Assembly: GCF_026625825.1 (NCBI RefSeq)
Contig: NZ_CP113065.1
Span: 2,604,001 to 2,668,000 of the forward strand
Length of the DNA: 64,000 nt
From: Pseudoxanthomonas sp. SL93
GTDB taxonomy: Bacteria; Pseudomonadota; Gammaproteobacteria; Xanthomonadales; Xanthomonadaceae
Direction: 5' to 3'
The translations under genes were made by a program, and so were the position numbers. Below are positions 17,801 to 24,778 of this stretch, piece after piece. Position 1 is the first letter of the stretch; each line of letters starts with the position of its first letter. The notes beneath the pieces were generated by a model that saw nothing but the letters and a program-made list of their open reading frames with translations, did no database searches and had not been told where the DNA came from.

Positions 17801-20800
17801 GCACGACCACGTTGCCGATGCCCTGCTCGGACGGATCGATGACGCCGTCGTTGTCGGTGTCCTGCCACACGCGGCCGCTGATCGCACTGTTCAGCGGAAT
17901 CTCGCCGAACAGGTTGTTGATCGATGCGCTGCCCGGCGTGGTCAGGTTGATGCCGGCAATGACGCTGGGCACGGTGGTGATGGGCGTGGCGTTACCGGAA
18001 GATGCGCCGCCGACGGTGCCGGCCACGGTCTGGCCGTTGCTGGTGCCGGTGGGCTGCTGCGGTTCGGTCACCGTGTAGGTGCCGGGACGCAGCCCGTCGA
18101 AGCGGTAGTCTCCGTTGGCATCGGTGGTGGTGCTCACCGACACCGCGGCGCCGGTATCGTCGGTGCCGGTCAGAGTGATGGTCACGCCGTCGATGCCGGT
18201 CTCGGCCGCGCCGGACTGGGCACCGTCGTTGTCGGCGTCGAAGAACACGCGACCCGCCAGCGACACGCCCAGCGTTTCGCCGAAGTTGTTCTGCACCGAT
18301 GCGCCGCCCGGGGGCAGGACGATGCCTGTCACGGCGCTGGGCACGGTGGCGACCGCGGTCGCGCTGCCCGTGCCGGCGCCGCCGACGGTGCCGGCCACGG
18401 TGGTGCCGTTGAGCGTGGTGACGCCGCCGACCACGGGCTGCACCGCCTGCTCGGTGACGGCATAGGTGCCGGCGAGCAGGTCGATGAAGCGATAGTCGCC
18501 GTTGGCATCGGTCACCGCGGCGGTGACCGTGTTGCCGAGCGCGTCCACGGTGCCGGCGGGCAGGTTGACGGTGACGCCGGCGATGCCGTTCTCACCCGCA
18601 TCGCGCACGCCGTCGTTGTCGGCATCCAGCCAGACGTTGCCGGACAGCGAAGCCGCCAGTTCGCCGAAATCGTTGCCGCTGGAGCCGGCGGCCGGAAGGT
18701 TGGTCAGGGTGATGGTGTTGGACGCGTTCTCCTGCCCATCGGCCAGGCCGGTCGGCTGGGTCTCGACGATGCGGTAGCTCTGGCCGGTGATCGCACCGCC
18801 ATAGCTGTAGCCGCCGTTCGCGTCGGTGGTCAGCGTGACCGGCGGCAGGTCGTCGCCGTTGCCGAACACGCCGTCCGGACCCGCGCCCTGGATGACCACG
18901 GTGACGCCGGGGATGCCGGATTCGCCGGCATTCTGGTCGCCATTGTCGTTGCGGTCGAGATAGACGGTGCCACTGATGATGGCGTTGGCCAGTTCGCCGA
19001 ACAGGTAGCCGGTGGCGGCCTGGCCCGCGTTGATCGCGATGCCGTCGATGACGTTGGCCGTGGTCGCGTTGCCCGGCGTGGCGGCGTTGCCCGGCGTGTG
19101 CCGGCCATCGATGTACCCGGTCGGCTGCGTCTCGGTGATCGTGTACGTGGTGGCTGCCTGTGGCGGCAGCAGGTCACGGAACACGTACGCGCCGGCCGCA
19201 TCGGTCTGGACGACGACATTCACCGCATTGCCCAGCAGGTCGGTGCCGGTCAGGGTGACGGTGGCATTGGCGATGGGATTCTCGCCGCCATCGAAGGCAC
19301 CGTTGTTGTTGTTGGCCGCGGTGGTGGAGAAGTCCTCGTACACCACGCCCGCCAGCGAACCCAGCCGCTCGCCGAAGTCGTTGCCGGACGAGCCCGCCGG
19401 CGCCAGGCCGGTGATGGTGACCAGGTTGCCGGCGTTCTCGGTGCCGTTGGCATAGCCCGCAGGCTGCGTCTCGGCGACGCGGTAGTTCTGGCCGACCACC
19501 AGGCCGGTGAACTGGTAGGCACCAGTGGCGTCGGTCTGCACCGTCACCGGCGCCGGATCATCGCCATTGCCGAAGATGCCGTCGGCACCCGCGCCGGTCA
19601 GCGTCACGTCGATGCCCTGCAGGCCACCGTTGGGACGCGAGTTGACCGTACCGGCATCGCCGGCGTCGAAATTGCCGTTGTTGTCACGGTCCACGTAGAC
19701 GCTGCCGGAAATGCCGGCGACGGCGTCTTCGCCGAAATTGAACACGGTGCCGTCGGTACCCGCACCGAGGTCGATGCTGCTGATGCGGTCCGTGGTGGTG
19801 GCATCACCCGCCACACCGGTGCCGGGCGTACAGCCCGTGGCGCACGGCGCGCCGCCGATCTGGCCGGGATTCACCGCCGTCGGACGGTTCTGGTAGCTGC
19901 CGGTCGGCAGCACTTCGCGCAGCGTGTAGACGATCAGCGGATCGAGGTTGGGGAAGCTGTAGGCACCGGACGCGTTCGTCGTGGCCGTCGCCACCACGGT
20001 GCCGGTGCCGGCGTCCAACAGTTCGACCGTCGCGCCAGCGATGGCGCCGTCGCTGCCTTCGCGCACGTTGCTGAAGTTGCCGTCGATGTAGACGAAGCCC
20101 GACAGCGAGGGACGGCGCACTTCCGGGAAGTTGTAGCGCACGCCGGTGTCGTTGGCGCCCACCGGGATGGCGGCGATCACCGAGTTCGGCGAACCCGCGC
20201 TGTAGGTGCCGCCCACGGAAGGCTCGCTGCCGCCCGTGGTGGGTGGCGCGGACGGACTGTTGACGTAACCCGCGGGCTGCGTCTGGGTCAGCGTGTAGCC
20301 CGAGGCGTTCGCAGGCGACAGATTGTCGAAACGGTAGGTGCCGTCGGCGGCCGTGGTGGCGGTGCGGTTGACCGCGTTGCCGTACGCATCGGTGCCGGTC
20401 AGCGTGACGGTGACGCCGGCGATGGCCGGTTCCGCTGCCGCCGACTGGCGGGTGCCGCCATTGGCGCCTGCGCGGTCGCGGTCTTCGAACACCACGCCTT
20501 CCAGCGACGAGCGCGTCACGGCGAGCGGCACGGTCGTGGTGTTGTTGCCCGGGATGGGATCGACCTGCTGCGTGGCGATCGTCGCGGTGTTGTTGCTGGT
20601 GCCGCCCGCGGGATACGTATCCCAGCGCGCGGGCACGATGATGCGCACGCGACCGCTGGCCGTGACGTCGCCCACGTTGCACGTGACGGTGCTGCCCGCG
20701 ATGGCGCAGGTGCCGGTGCCGTCCGGCTGTTCGCCGCCGCCCGGGTCCGGACCGACCTTCTGCCAGGTGATGGCGCCGGTCACCAGCACGTTGGCCGGCA

Positions 20801-23800
20801 GCGTGTCGGTCACCACCGTGCCGGTGCCGTTGAGCGGACTGGTGCCGGTACGGTCCAGCGACAGGCTGGCACCCGGTCCGTTGTTGATGCCGTCGATGAC
20901 GTAGAAGAAAGGCTGCCGCAGCGCGACGCTGGTGACGGTCGGCGGCAGCGCGTTGGTGGGATCGCTGTCGGGCGCCACGACGACCATGGTCTTCGCCACG
21001 CCCACGTCGGCGCGCGCGCGGATGGTGGTGTCCTGGTCGGCGCTGTTGTTGGCCGGGTTGGTGTCGGTCTCGGCCGAGGTGGCATCGACCGTGTTCGCCA
21101 GCGTGTCGCCCGCCGCACCCGGTGCGGTCTCGTACTGGAAGCGGATGTACAGCGTGCTGGTCTGTCCGCTGGCGACGACACCCGGTTGGTTCGGCGTGAA
21201 GCCGATGCCCGGCATCTGGCAGTCCAGCGTCATCGGCGCGGCGACCGTGGGGTTGCTGCCCGCGGCCACGGCGCATGCACCCACCACATAGGGTCCGCCC
21301 GGCGTCGCGGAAGCACCCACGTAACGCACGGTACGACCGGGTTGCGGCGTGATGGTGTCGGCCAGGCGCACGTTGGTGGCCAGCGACGGACCATTGTTGC
21401 GCACCGTGATCTGGTAGGTGATCAGGTTCTGGGTGATGTCGTTGGCGTTGTAGCCCAGCGGATCCACGCCACCGCTGAAGCCCACGTCGACCTTGTTGGT
21501 GATCAGGTCGACGGTGCCGCTGCCGAACGGCAACGTCGCGCTGCGGCTGTCGTCACCGGCCGTGGTGTCGGTATTGAAGTTGAAGCTGCCATTGGCATCG
21601 GTGCCGCTGGCCGGATCGGCCGTGCCGTCGTTGTTACGGTCGAAGTAGAAATCGGCCACGTTGGTGAACGTGCGGCCGGTGTTGCCGATGTTGACGTTCG
21701 GCCGGATCACCACGGTCATGCTTTCGGTCTGGCCGTTGTTCAACTGCAGCGGAACGCAGGTCAGCGTGACCTGCGCGGTGCCGCCGGTCGGATTGGCATA
21801 CGAGGTGCCACCGCTGGCCGGCGCGGTCGTGATGCCGGGGCCCGGCGTGGCCGTGCACGCGGCGGTGCCGCCGCCGGTGCGGGTGGCCGACACCAGCACG
21901 AAGCCGGCATCGTCCGCCGGCAGGGTGAACACGTCGCGGAACACGACGCCGGGCACCGACGACGGCCCCTGGTTGCGGAACGACATGACGTAGGTGGTGT
22001 TGACGCCGGCCTGACCGGTGGCGCCGGAGCTGATGTTCTTCGCCGTGGTCTGCACGTTGGCGACGCGATCGATCTGCAGCCAGTCCGAGCCGCTGTTGTT
22101 GGCCGCGTTGATCTCGCCGACCGAACCGGACACGGCGGCGTCGATACCGACACCGGCGGTGTTGCAGAACGCATTGCTGGTCGGCGCGCCGCCGCAGCTG
22201 CCCGCGCCCAGGCCCGCGCTGTCGAACAGCGCGCGCTGCACGGTCAGCACGATGACCGCGCTGGCGCCACTGGCCAGCGACGTGGTGTTGGAACGGCAGA
22301 TCACCGTGCCGCCGGTGGCGCAGGTCCAGTTCGCCGGCACGGTGGTCGCGGTGACGAGGGTGCGGCCGGTGACGAAACCCGGGATCGGATCGTTTACGAC
22401 GATGCCGGTGGTGGCATCGGGGCCGTTGTTGGTGACCGTGAGGGTGTAGGTCAGCGAGTTCTGCGACGCGGTCAGCACGTTGTCGGCGGTGCCCGGACCG
22501 TTGGTCTGCTTGGTGATGCTCAGGTCAGCGCGTTCGTCCGTGGTGCGCGTGCCGGCGCCGCTGCAGTCGTTGCCGGTCACCGGATCGTTGTTGATGCCGC
22601 CGCCGGTGAGCGGCTCCAGCGAACCGTTGGACCCGCCGGTGCAGGCGGTATTGGTCAGCGTGCCCGATGCACGGGCGCGACTGATGATCTGCAGCTGCGG
22701 TGCGTTGGCGTTCACCGCCAGCGGCAGCGAACCCGCATTGAGGTCGCAGGTGACGCGCTGGCGCGCGGGAGGTGCGGCGTACGGATTGTCGATGCTGCAG
22801 GTCCATGGGCCGGAGGCGGAGATGAATTCCTCGCCCGCCGCCAGTTCATCCACCACCTGCACCTGGCCGGTGGCCGTGCGCGGACCAAGGTTGCGCACGG
22901 TCATGGTCGAGGTCATGCGACTGTCGGCATCGCTGCCGATCCCGTCCCACGCCGCGACCAGCTGGGGCGTCTTGGCCTTGGTCATCGACAGGTCGGCGCC
23001 GTCGGACAGCACGGTGAAGGTGACGCTGCCGTTGTTGTTGTTGGTGCCCAGGCTGGGACCGTTGGGGTCCGGCGTGGTCGACGTGATGGTCGCCGTGTTG
23101 GTGACGTTGCCGCTGCTGTTCGGCCCCGTGGAAGGCACGGTGGCGACGATGGTGAAGTTCTCCACCGCGCCGGACGGCATGCTCGTCCCGCGGGTGCAGG
23201 TGCGTGCGGTGTCGCTGCCGTTGTTGACGCAGGTCCAGCCGGCGGGCTGGGTGCCGCCGGTGATCACGAACCCGGTGGGCAGCGTGTCGGTGAAGCTGGT
23301 GTTCTCCGCTGCGCTGGGGCCCAGGTTGCGCGCGGTCAGGGTGAAGGTGACCGGCTGGCCCGCAATGGCAGGCGCGGGCGCGGCCGTCTTGCTCAGCGAT
23401 ACGTCCGCACCCGGGGTGATGCTGGTGGTGACGTTGGCGTCGTTGTTGCCGGGATCCGAATCCGGCGTGCCGATGGCTTCGACGATGGCGCCGTTGGTGA
23501 TGTTGCCGCTGCCGGCGTTCACCCGCGCACGGAACGTGAAGCTGGTACTGGCGCCCACCGCGAGCGTACCGGCATGCGTCGCCGTCATGGTGCCGTTGTT
23601 GAAGGTCCAGCCGGTGCCGTTGAAGCTGCTCGCCACGTAGGTGGTGGCCGCCGGCAGCGTGTCGACGACGCGGAAGTTCGTCGAAGCACTGGGACCGTCG
23701 TTGCTCACGGTCAGCGTGTAGGTTACTTCGCCGCCGCCGACGACGGGATCGGGCGTGGCCGACTTCTGCAGGCGCAGGTCGCCCGCGGTGGTCAACGTGG

Positions 23801-24401
23801 TGGCCTGGCTGCGGAGGTTGTTGCTGGTGTTGGTATCGGTGGCGAAGAACGGATGCGCCACCGTCAGGCTGCTGATGGGTGTGGTGGCGGGTGGCGCGGT
23901 GGCGCCGAAACCGATCGCGCCGCGCATGGTGACGGTGCCGGGCGGCTGCCCGCCCGTGTCGACGCCGATCTGGAACGTCACCGGCGAGCCGCCGGCCAGC
24001 GTGCCCTGCAGCGGCCCATGGTTGCAGACGATGCGCGTCGGCACGCCGGCATCGGCAGCGCAGAAGGCAGGCAGCGCGTTGGCCGTGGTGCCCGCCGGCA
24101 GATCGAAGAGGCTGACGGCGCTGGCCGAGGTATCGCCCGCGCCGTTTTCCAGAGTGACGCTGTAGACCACATCGCTGCCCGCAGGCACCGGGTCGTAGCC
24201 ACTGTCGGACAGGTCGGTGAGCTGCAGGTCGGCCGCCCACGCAGGCAATGCCAGCAGGCTGGCCGCCAGAGCGAAGGCCCAGCCCAGACGACGAGGTGTA
24301 ATCCGGATGACGCCACGGGATTCCGCGACAACCCGGGATTCCCCGCACGCAGCCGCGTGCAGGCCATCGGCGCCGTGCGCCGAACCGACTTCATCAAACA
24401 C
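14859..24401 (-). CDS. Giant exported DUF11 / SdrD-B repeat protein (about 3180 aa)
   Basis: This is a single 9.5-kb gene. From the GTG at 24401 there is an extended n-region of about 40 residues, then a signal core (WAFALAASLLALPAWAA, 41-57). About eight DUF11-type repeats follow (57 to about 1300; motif ADxSxTK ... VTNNGPxxATxxxVxDxLP ... NN). About nine SdrD B-like domains come next (1300 to about 2400; motif SGxVxxDxDNDGxxDxGExGIxGVxV ... YxFxxLxPGTYTVTE). The last 780 residues mix two more DUF11 units and two SdrD-like units, ending in a Gly/Pro-rich tail. The SdrD loops carry Asp/Asn motifs that bind calcium in relatives. There is no LPXTG, T9SS or RTX-type signal. The long frame open upstream has an ATG at 24449 without a ribosome site; the GTG has AGGGGA at a 7-base spacing. 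It is first in the operon and overlaps the barrel gene. Confidence 0.85.
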   Translation of the reverse strand: MFDEVGSAHGADGLHAAACGESRVVAESRGVIRITPRRLGWAFALAASLLALPAWAADLQLTDLSDSGYDPVPAGSDVVYSVTLENGAGDTSASAVSLFDLPAGTTANALPAFCAADAGVPTRIVCNHGPLQGTLAGGSPVTFQIGVDTGGQPPGTVTMRGAIGFGATAPPATTPISSLTVAHPFFATDTNTSNNLRSQATTLTTAGDLRLQKSATPDPVVGGGEVTYTLTVSNDGPSASTNFRVVDTLPAATTYVASSFNGTGWTFNNGTMTATHAGTLAVGASTSFTFRARVNAGSGNITNGAIVEAIGTPDSDPGNNDANVTTSITPGADVSLSKTAAPAPAIAGQPVTFTLTARNLGPSAAENTSFTDTLPTGFVITGGTQPAGWTCVNNGSDTARTCTRGTSMPSGAVENFTIVATVPSTGPNSSGNVTNTATITSTTPDPNGPSLGTNNNNGSVTFTVLSDGADLSMTKAKTPQLVAAWDGIGSDADSRMTSTMTVRNLGPRTATGQVQVVDELAAGEEFISASGPWTCSIDNPYAAPPARQRVTCDLNAGSLPLAVNANAPQLQIISRARASGTLTNTACTGGSNGSLEPLTGGGINNDPVTGNDCSGAGTRTTDERADLSITKQTNGPGTADNVLTASQNSLTYTLTVTNNGPDATTGIVVNDPIPGFVTGRTLVTATTVPANWTCATGGTVICRSNTTSLASGASAVIVLTVQRALFDSAGLGAGSCGGAPTSNAFCNTAGVGIDAAVSGSVGEINAANNSGSDWLQIDRVANVQTTAKNISSGATGQAGVNTTYVMSFRNQGPSSVPGVVFRDVFTLPADDAGFVLVSATRTGGGTAACTATPGPGITTAPASGGTSYANPTGGTAQVTLTCVPLQLNNGQTESMTVVIRPNVNIGNTGRTFTNVADFYFDRNNDGTADPASGTDANGSFNFNTDTTAGDDSRSATLPFGSGTVDLITNKVDVGFSGGVDPLGYNANDITQNLITYQITVRNNGPSLATNVRLADTITPQPGRTVRYVGASATPGGPYVVGACAVAAGSNPTVAAPMTLDCQMPGIGFTPNQPGVVASGQTSTLYIRFQYETAPGAAGDTLANTVDATSAETDTNPANNSADQDTTIRARADVGVAKTMVVVAPDSDPTNALPPTVTSVALRQPFFYVIDGINNGPGASLSLDRTGTSPLNGTGTVVTDTLPANVLVTGAITWQKVGPDPGGGEQPDGTGTCAIAGSTVTCNVGDVTASGRVRIIVPARWDTYPAGGTSNNTATIATQQVDPIPGNNTTTVPLAVTRSSLEGVVFEDRDRAGANGGTRQSAAAEPAIAGVTVTLTGTDAYGNAVNRTATTAADGTYRFDNLSPANASGYTLTQTQPAGYVNSPSAPPTTGGSEPSVGGTYSAGSPNSVIAAIPVGANDTGVRYNFPEVRRPSLSGFVYIDGNFSNVREGSDGAIAGATVELLDAGTGTVVATATTNASGAYSFPNLDPLIVYTLREVLPTGSYQNRPTAVNPGQIGGAPCATGCTPGTGVAGDATTTDRISSIDLGAGTDGTVFNFGEDAVAGISGSVYVDRDNNGNFDAGDAGTVNSRPNGGLQGIDVTLTGAGADGIFGNGDDPAPVTVQTDATGAYQFTGLVVGQNYRVAETQPAGYANGTENAGNLVTITGLAPAGSSGNDFGERLGSLAGVVYEDFSTTAANNNNGAFDGGENPIANATVTLTGTDLLGNAVNVVVQTDAAGAYVFRDLLPPQAATTYTITETQPTGYIDGRHTPGNAATPGNATTANVIDGIAINAGQAATGYLFGELANAIISGTVYLDRNDNGDQNAGESGIPGVTVVIQGAGPDGVFGNGDDLPPVTLTTDANGGYSYGGAITGQSYRIVETQPTGLADGQENASNTITLTNLPAAGSSGNDFGELAASLSGNVWLDADNDGVRDAGENGIAGVTVNLPAGTVDALGNTVTAAVTDANGDYRFIDLLAGTYAVTEQAVQPVVGGVTTLNGTTVAGTVGGAGTGSATAVATVPSAVTGIVLPPGGASVQNNFGETLGVSLAGRVFFDADNDGAQSGAAETGIDGVTITLTGTDDTGAAVSVSTTTDANGDYRFDGLRPGTYTVTEPQQPTGTSNGQTVAGTVGGASSGNATPITTVPSVIAGINLTTPGSASINNLFGEIPLNSAISGRVWQDTDNDGVIDPSEQGIGNVVVRLTGTDLAGNTITRDVTTLPDGRYAFTDLPPGTYTLTEPDQPAGTLNGTTVPGTAGGTATPPTVAPSVIGNVVLGVGEEASDNNFGEVPAGVISGRVYNDGNNNGVIDAGEGGFPNVQVVLTGTNELGETVNVTVTTDGDGRYRFDDLRPGTYTVTEPTQPQETLNGITSAGTIDGTSVGTATPVATTPSAISAIVLPPGGQSIDNNFGEIGDSPDLVVSKTATPTTFTVNNTGTYTIRVRNIGQQPSLGEYVVEDRLPTGLALAATPAGNGWVCTGAAGDTRFRCASSTAIAAGATHADGIIARVRVDASAATGSPVNNVVLVEGGGENEFRTPTPDERADFEGNPADLPVCDPAITQNACRLPTAVQLSASVSGTVWFDQGSELGLLDGSDRRLSGWIVEVVDAAGQIVGTATTGADGSYAVADQVPGVPLQVRFRYPATGILWGWPVSGETASGAPAPCDATTAIANGTASSCRSDAGGNTHLAVVLAPGANLPQQSLPLNPGGVVYDAVTRNPVPGSRVTLSPVGTCAGYAPEQHVLNAGAGGYTIQGTSVSMTVTAEGFYQFLLGPSAPASCRFAIEVTPPPGYTFQSGMIPAETAPLTPPATPGVGDPVQSNATAPTGPVGTATTYYLEVTLGSAVATPVHNHIPLDPQVAPGLVITKTGDRKTVEVGDSLVYTITIRQTAGAALGTVNVVDRLPHGFTFINGTARVDGAGIADPVGKPGPTLVFDVGPLAVGAQKTLSYRVRVGVGSMQGDGINRARAHGCSITGGCVDPTTLVPYPDGGVVPSNPAEYRVIVSGGVFTDEGCVLGKIFVDCNVNHVQDREEIGIPGVRMYFEDGTWMVSDSEGKYSYCGLPPKSHTLKVDASTLPVGSRLTTSSNRNLGDADSLFIDLKNGELHRADFIEGSCSNPVMEQVKARRTQGEVRASETERNQQPLRFDSKPARAPRQATDSANQRPIVAPRPTDTGGNAGTEVQP

Positions 24402-24407
24402 TGGTAG

Positions 24408-24459
24408 ATCCCCTGTGCAACGCAACCGCCCGAAGGCGTCCCCTGACATGGCAGGGGAC
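24408..24459 (-). promoter_or_regulatory. Leader hairpin that duplicates the ribosome-binding site of the giant gene
   Basis: In the minus-strand transcript, GTCCCCTG pairs with CAGGGGAC (8-bp stem, 6-nt loop, 24438-24459). The true ribosome site is CAGGGGAT (24408-24415), seven bases before the GTG. The 5' arm can therefore pair with either copy, giving two exclusive structures, one of which would hide the ribosome site. The pairing is seen in sequence; a switching role is inference. Confidence 0.4.
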
Positions 24460-24577
24460 CCTTCACTGCGGCCTCCGACAGGCGTCACAGCAGCGGTTCG
24501 TCCCCCGCGATGCCTTGCTCACACCGCACGAGGCGATGCCATCACGGCGCCAGGAACTTGCGACCAGCGCACGCGAC

Positions 24578-24621
24578 AAGTGTGATTGTGTAATGTTAAT
24601 TCTGTAACGTCAATCACACTT
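24578..24621 (-). promoter_or_regulatory. Sigma70-like promoter embedded in an 11-bp inverted repeat
   Basis: On the minus strand TTGACG (24608-24613) and CACAAT (24585-24590) are spaced by exactly 17 bases, matching the -35 at 5/6 and the -10 at 4/6. The arms AAGTGTGATTG (24578-24588) and CAATCACACTT (24611-24621) are a perfect inverted repeat, one arm over each promoter element and about three helical turns apart. The spacer holds two TGTAAYGT direct repeats. This looks like the operon promoter under control of a dimeric regulator. Confidence 0.65.
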
Positions 24622-24778
24622 ATATGACAACGCCCCGGCGAGGCGGCGCAGATCGAGCGGCGGGCGGGGCACGAACTACCCGCCGCAACGCTACGGGTAC
24701 AAGGGTTTCGGGGTCATCGGGGCGCCGGGGGATGGGACCGATCCGGCGTCGGCGCCTCATCAAGCCACGTGATGCAGG

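Larger units (their letters stand above)
24402..24778. other. Gene-free interval between the MscS-type gene and the giant gene
   Basis: These 377 bases hold no coding sequence that I can support. The left half is the leader of the giant gene, with a hairpin and a ribosome site. The middle (24570-24630) is strikingly AT-rich compared with the surroundings and contains a promoter inside an inverted repeat. The right part (24630-24778) is GC-rich and shows nothing recognisable apart from being downstream of the MscS-type stop. Confidence 0.7.

Noticed and set aside
14859..24401. Regularly spaced repeats in the giant gene, considered as a CRISPR-like or satellite array
   Set aside because: Units are 340-550 bases, diverged at DNA level and in frame; they are protein-domain repeats.
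14988..24407. An uninterrupted plus-strand reading frame of about 3139 codons opposite the giant gene
   Set aside because: Its translation is Arg/Gly/His/Val-rich low-complexity sequence with no domain, signal or ribosome site. Open antisense frames are expected opposite high-GC genes with strong codon bias and repeats. The minus-strand gene has clear domains.
24402..24577. Known riboswitch (cyclic-di-GMP type) in the giant-gene leader
   Set aside because: The conserved core motifs of that class could not be found; only a simple hairpin and ribosome-site duplication are supported.
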